Shown piece after piece: positions 4,367 through 7,505 of a stretch of DNA of 7,505 nucleotides. Both the position numbers and the translations under genes were made by a program. The notes under the pieces are model-generated. The model had not been told where the DNA came from. It searched no databases and saw only the letters and a program-made list of their open reading frames with translations. How positions within the stretch are numbered: the first letter of the stretch is position 1; every line of letters begins with the position of its first letter. Origin of the DNA: JAJISK01 sp046759865 (lineage in GTDB: Archaea > Thermoplasmatota > Thermoplasmata > RBG-16-68-12 > JAJISG01); the NCBI GenBank assembly GCA_046759865.1, contig JBHIDB010000055.1, positions 1 to 7,505 on the forward strand. Direction: 5' to 3'.

Positions 4367-5575
4367 TTGGATGAGGAAGATGCCCAGGAGTTCTACGAAA
4401 GGCTCTCGGAGCGCATCGCCCTTCTGGAGCAGAAGAACGATCGGCTCTTGGAGGACTCTAAGCTCATCGAAGGGGAGAAGCGGTTCATTCAGAGCGAGCT
4501 GGGGAAGCTCCGCCGCGAGGCGAAGCGGCTCAAAGCCGAGCTGGACCGGTTGAAGTCTCCGCCCCTGATCATAGGGGTGGTGCGGGACATCCTCGTGGAT
4601 GGCCGCGTCGTGGTCAAGAGTTCCACCGGCCCCGACTTCATCGTGCAGGCCGCGGACTACGTGGACCCCGATAGCCTCGTGGTCGGGTCTCGTGTCGCCC
4701 TCAACAAACAGACCCTCGCCGTCATGGGCGTCCTGCCCCCGTCCTACGACCCCATCGTGATCGGGGCGGAGGTCATCGAGAAGCCCCCCTTTACGTACAA
4801 GGACATCGGCGGCCTGAAGGAGGCCCTTCAGGAGGTCCGTGAGGCGGTCGAGGAGCCCATGCTGAAGCCGGACGTGTTCCGGACCGTAGGCATCGAGCCG
4901 CCGAAAGGCGTCCTCCTCGTGGGACCCCCAGGGACGGGGAAGACCCTCATGGCGAAGGCCGTGGCCAACAGGACGAAGGCCAACTTCGTCCGCCTCGTCG
5001 GCTCCGAGCTCGTGCAGAAGTACATCGGAGAGGGCGCAAGGCTGGTGCGGGAACTCTTCGAGCTCGCCCAGGAGAGGGCGCCTTCCATCGTTTTCATCGA
5101 CGAGCTGGACGCCATCGGCGCCAAACGGCTGGAGCTGGCGACGAGTGGAGATCGGGAGGTGCAGCGGACCTTGATGCAGCTCCTTGCCGCGTTGGATGGC
5201 TTCGAGCCCCTCTCCAACGTCAAGATCATCGGTGCCACGAACCGGCCGGACATCCTGGATACGGCCCTGATGCGCCCGGGCCGGTTCGATCGAATCGTGC
5301 AGTTCCCCATCCCGGACCGCGAGGCACGGGTGGAGATCTTTGGGATTCACACAAGAGGCATGAACATCCAGGGCGACGTGTCCTTCGAGCGGCTGGCCGC
5401 CCAGAGCGAGGGGGTCTCCGGGGCGGACATCAAGGCCATCTGCACCGAAGCCGGGATGTTTGCGATCCGCGAAGGGAGGGACCACGTCCTGCTTGAGGAC
5501 TTCGTCCAGGCACGAGAGAAGGTCCTCGAGGCGGCCCTAGAGGCGGCCCCCGAGACGGGGACCATGTTCGCCTAG
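4367..5575 (+). CDS. pan: Proteasome-activating nucleotidase (PAN), AAA+ unfoldase
   Basis: PAN forms a hexameric ring on the archaeal 20S proteasome and uses ATP to unfold and thread substrates; it is the homologue of the eukaryotic Rpt subunits. The 402 residues show an N-terminal coiled coil (about 5-63, ending LKAELDRLKSPP), an OB-like domain (about 66-130), and the AAA+ domain from about 140. Visible motifs are Walker A GPPGTGKT (186-193), pore loop KYIGEG (218-223), Walker B IVFIDELD (241-248), sensor region GATNRPD, and arginine fingers in MRPGRFDR (302-309). The C-terminus MFA fits the hydrophobic-aromatic-X motif that opens the proteasome gate, with Phe in place of the usual Tyr. The start is TTG, supported by GGAGGT six bases upstream. 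No 20S genes are in the window. Its TAG shares CTAG with the convergent zinc-ribbon gene. Confidence 0.97.
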   Translation: MDEEDAQEFYERLSERIALLEQKNDRLLEDSKLIEGEKRFIQSELGKLRREAKRLKAELDRLKSPPLIIGVVRDILVDGRVVVKSSTGPDFIVQAADYVDPDSLVVGSRVALNKQTLAVMGVLPPSYDPIVIGAEVIEKPPFTYKDIGGLKEALQEVREAVEEPMLKPDVFRTVGIEPPKGVLLVGPPGTGKTLMAKAVANRTKANFVRLVGSELVQKYIGEGARLVRELFELAQERAPSIVFIDELDAIGAKRLELATSGDREVQRTLMQLLAALDGFEPLSNVKIIGATNRPDILDTALMRPGRFDRIVQFPIPDREARVEIFGIHTRGMNIQGDVSFERLAAQSEGVSGADIKAICTEAGMFAIREGRDHVLLEDFVQAREKVLEAALEAAPETGTMFA

Positions 5576-5760
5576 CCCTCTTCGGCCTCCGTCTCCTTCT
5601 CAACGACGAAGGCGCCCACGTAGTTGCAGTCCCGGCAATGGTAGAGCTGGCCTACGATCATTCCGGCCTCCCAGTAGAGATCGGAAGAACCGCACTCGGG
5701 ACACGTGAGCACCCGCCTCTGCACGGGACTTCTAGGCCACCCAGGCATATAATCGTCCAC
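5572..5760 (-). CDS. Small zinc-ribbon protein
   Basis: This 62-residue protein has CPEC and CRDC about 20 residues apart, a TFIIS/RPA12-like zinc ribbon of the kind common in small archaeal proteins. Between them lies LYWEAGMIVGQLYH. After the second pair, NYVGAFVVEKE ends in an acidic tail. No function is known for such stand-alone ribbons; nucleic-acid or protein binding is the usual guess. GTG 5760 is about 11 bases from a transcription start predicted by the shared TATA element at 5791-5800; ATG 5748, four codons in, is also possible and has no better ribosome site. The gene is divergent from FKBP and ends on the same CTAG as PAN. Confidence 0.82.
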   Translation of the reverse strand: MDDYMPGWPRSPVQRRVLTCPECGSSDLYWEAGMIVGQLYHCRDCNYVGAFVVEKETEAEEG

Positions 5761-5790
5761 TCAAGTCGGGCTGCCTTTCGGGACCACCGC

Positions 5791-5800
5791 AACGTTTATT
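5791..5800. promoter_or_regulatory. TATA element shared by the divergent zinc-ribbon and FKBP genes
   Basis: AACGTTTATTCG reads CGAATAAACGTT on the opposite strand. Its centre is about 32 bases before ATG 5829 (FKBP) and about 37 bases before GTG 5760 (zinc ribbon), so both transcripts would start within a few to about a dozen bases of their start codons. The 68-base gap has no other candidate, and FKBP has no ribosome binding site, which fits leaderless or short-leader translation. Confidence 0.5.
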
Positions 5801-5828
5801 CGAAGCGTCCTGAGTAAACCAGAACTGG

Positions 5829-6707
5829 ATGCAGAGGCTGCGGAGCTGGCCGACTCGGATCAATCCCGTCCGGGTTGTCATCGCCGTCGTGATCGTGGCC
5901 GCCGTCATCGTCGGCTACTTCGTCGCGACCCTACCCCCCACGCCCGTCCCCCCGGACGTGGTCCAACCGGGAGACGTCGTGCGGGTTGATTACGTCGGCT
6001 TCTTCACGAACGGCCGAGTGTTCGATACGAGCATCGAGGCGGTGGCGGAGGACGACGCCAACTGGCCCAAGGCGGTCTCCTTTCAAACCCGCGATCTCTA
6101 TACGCCTCTGCGCTTTCAGCTCGGCGCCGACCCCCCTACGGTCATCGAAGGCTTCGAGAATGCGGTCCTGTCTCCGACGCCGATGCGCGTTGGCGAAACC
6201 CGGGAGGTGGTCGTCCCCCCGGAGATGGCCTACGGTCCCCCGGACCCCGCGAAGTTCGAGGTCCGCCCGATGCGCGTGGTACTCACCCAATTCGAGACCC
6301 TCCTTCGGGCCGAGTTCCTCGCTCGATTTCAACAGGCTCCCGTCGTCGGCCTGACCTTCACCCACCCCGACTGGCAGTGGGACACCCGCGTGGTGGAGGC
6401 CTCGACCGACTTCGCCACCCTGATGCACTTGCCCCAGGTGGGTTTCATCCTCCAGCCCTTCGGCGCGTGGGACGCCCGGGTTCTCGAGGTGGACACCTCT
6501 GCCAATGGCGGCGAGGGGCGCATCGTCGTGAGGCACCTCTTGACCACCGGCCACATCGACAACGTGCAGGCCGAAGACGACCGGGGCACCTTCCGAATCG
6601 TGGACGTCAACGCTGGAACGGAGACCTTTACGGTGGACTACAACGAAGAGGTCGTTGGGCAGACCCTCGTGTTCCGCATCGAGCTCGTCAATATCGACCG
6701 CTCGTAA
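5829..6707 (+). CDS. Membrane-anchored FKBP-type peptidyl-prolyl isomerase, SlyD-like
   Basis: This enzyme would catalyse cis-trans isomerisation at proline and assist folding outside the cytoplasmic membrane. Residues 13-34 form one membrane helix (VRVVIAVVIVAAVIVGYFVA), followed by a Pro-rich linker. The FKBP domain starts near 46 with GDVVRVDYVGFFTNGRVFDT, continues through the VIEGFENAV segment, and reaches VPPEMAYG (129-136). The canonical VIPG is VIEG here. Before the last FKBP strand comes a large insert, about residues 146-250, in the place of the SlyD insert-in-flap chaperone domain. The domain closes with FTVDYNEEVVGQTLVF and ELVNI, matching the usual VDxNHPLAG...F. At 292 residues it is long because of the linker and the insert. 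ATG 5829 lies about 32 bases from the TATA centre, so the transcript is nearly leaderless. It ends one base from the convergent glycosyltransferase. Confidence 0.9.
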   Translation: MQRLRSWPTRINPVRVVIAVVIVAAVIVGYFVATLPPTPVPPDVVQPGDVVRVDYVGFFTNGRVFDTSIEAVAEDDANWPKAVSFQTRDLYTPLRFQLGADPPTVIEGFENAVLSPTPMRVGETREVVVPPEMAYGPPDPAKFEVRPMRVVLTQFETLLRAEFLARFQQAPVVGLTFTHPDWQWDTRVVEASTDFATLMHLPQVGFILQPFGAWDARVLEVDTSANGGEGRIVVRHLLTTGHIDNVQAEDDRGTFRIVDVNAGTETFTVDYNEEVVGQTLVFRIELVNIDRS

Positions 6708-6708
6708 G

Positions 6709-7505
6709 CTAAGCGGCCATCTCTTCGTAGAGGGCGACCAACTTGTTCGCGCAATGCTCCCACGAGAAACGCCGAGCCGTCTCGCGAGCGCGTTCCCGCA
6801 CCTCATCCTCGCAGTCTAAGGCCGCGAGGACGCTCAGGTGAAAGCCGGGTACGTCGCCGACGGGAAAGAGGAACCCGTTGCGTCCATCCTCGATGTACTC
6901 CGGGAAGGCGCGGTAGTCCACAGCCACCACGGGCTTGCCACAGGCCATGGCCTCGAGCACCACCATGCCTTGGGTCTCGAACTGGGAGGCGATGGTCAGG
7001 ACGTCGGAGGCGGCGTAATAGGAAGGGAGGTCCTCGTCCGGCACGAAGCCGGCGAAGAGGATGTCCTCCTCGAGACCGTGACGCTGGACGAACCGGCGAG
7101 ACGGAGCCAGCTCCGGTCCGGTTCCCACGAAGAGCAGTTTGCAGCCCGGACTTCGTCGTAGCAGCCCGGGGAAGGCCTGCAACAGGAAGGCGATGTCCTT
7201 CTCGGGGGCGACTCGTCCGACATGCAGGAGGAGCTTCGCATCCCCGACGCCGAGTTCCTCCCGGACGGCCCGTCCGTCGAGGCCGGCCCGGAACCGGTCC
7301 GGGTCCACGCCGTTCGGGATCACCGCCGTGTGGCGCATTCGGGGGGCAAGCTCATGCAGTTCGTCCATGATGGCCTGGGTTGGAGCGACCACTGCTCCCG
7401 ACCGGTGCAGGAAACCCCGCAGGTAGCGAGAGACGAGGCCCGTCAGAAGCCGCGAGCGCCGCGTAAACGGCGTGTAATGAGGAATGGCGTCAATGACCAT
7501 GGTGT
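6709..7505 (-). CDS. GT4-family glycosyltransferase, N-terminus outside the window
   Basis: This is a retaining GT-B glycosyltransferase of family GT4, which moves a sugar from a nucleotide donor to a lipid, sugar or protein acceptor at the membrane face. The visible part begins in the N-terminal Rossmann half (VIDAIPHYTPF, then AVVAPTQAIMDEL). It has the linker IPNGVDPDRF, then the donor-binding half: LLHVGRVAPEKD, LLFVGTGPE, ILFAGFVPDEDLPSYYAASDV and the EX7E motif FETQGMVVLEAMACGKPVV. The frame is open to the window edge, and about 100-130 residues of a normal GT4 are missing, so the ATG at 7500 is internal and the gene is cut, not truncated in nature. Its style resembles archaeal enzymes of glycolipid synthesis, but the substrate cannot be told. 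It converges on FKBP with one base between stops. Confidence 0.93.
   Translation of the reverse strand, partial: TMVIDAIPHYTPFTRRSRLLTGLVSRYLRGFLHRSGAVVAPTQAIMDELHELAPRMRHTAVIPNGVDPDRFRAGLDGRAVREELGVGDAKLLLHVGRVAPEKDIAFLLQAFPGLLRRSPGCKLLFVGTGPELAPSRRFVQRHGLEEDILFAGFVPDEDLPSYYAASDVLTIASQFETQGMVVLEAMACGKPVVAVDYRAFPEYIEDGRNGFLFPVGDVPGFHLSVLAALDCEDEVRERARETARRFSWEHCANKLVALYEEMAA

Noticed and set aside
4256..5485. A 409-codon open frame antisense to PAN
   Set aside because: It mirrors the PAN codons, is rich in His, Arg, Gly and Asp as expected for an antisense frame of a GC-rich gene, and matches no family. PAN itself is unmistakable.
5931..6806. A 291-codon open frame antisense to the FKBP gene
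   Set aside because: It is a shadow of high-GC coding sequence with His/Arg/Gly-rich low-complexity composition, and it overlaps two well-supported genes.
1..7505. CRISPR array, insertion sequence, prophage or defence island
   Set aside because: I saw no regularly spaced repeats, transposase, integrase, terminal repeats or known defence genes. The content is housekeeping.

Overview
The window looks like a GC-rich euryarchaeal chromosome segment, most likely an uncultured member of the Thermoplasmatota. The evidence is archaeal-type information-processing and proteostasis genes: RNA polymerase subunit K, an MBF1-type zinc-ribbon/HTH regulator, the proteasome-activating nucleotidase PAN and a DUF2240 protein. 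Recurrent archaeal TATA/BRE-like boxes and several apparently leaderless or short-leader genes agree. The phylum is inferred from gene types; nothing in the window names a species.

Layout. A small zinc-ribbon gene at 124-331 (+) is broken by two closely spaced one-base frameshifts. It converges on rpoK (391-615, -) across a strong hairpin. rpoK lies behind a leader of about 145 nt full of small hairpins. On the + strand follows a 410-residue protein (955-2187): a degenerate RecA/KaiC-like domain, a zinc ribbon, TPR-like helices and a second zinc ribbon. The next intergenic region (2188-2467) has a TATA-like box and nested inverted repeats that together suggest a structured RNA of about 190 nt on the - strand. 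A two-gene + operon follows: a HisA/HisF-related protein coupled by stop/start overlap to a DUF2240 protein. It meets a - strand pair (a small membrane protein, then MBF1) tail to tail. PAN (4367-5575, +) is divergent from that pair and convergent with a 62-residue zinc-ribbon gene (5572-5760, -). The zinc-ribbon gene is divergent from a membrane-anchored FKBP-type prolyl isomerase (5829-6707, +). The FKBP gene converges on a GT4 glycosyltransferase cut by the window end (6709-7505, -).

How it works together. No single pathway or mobile element is visible. Most genes are housekeeping: transcription (rpoK, MBF1), cytosolic protein unfolding for the proteasome (PAN), folding outside the membrane (FKBP) and lipid or surface glycosylation (GT4). 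The architecture is notable. Two convergent pairs share a CTAG that supplies both stop codons, and a third pair is separated by one base. Two divergent pairs appear to share one nearly symmetric TATA element each. The best candidates for something undescribed are the - strand RNA at about 2197-2384, the structured rpoK leader and the 410-residue double-zinc-ribbon protein.
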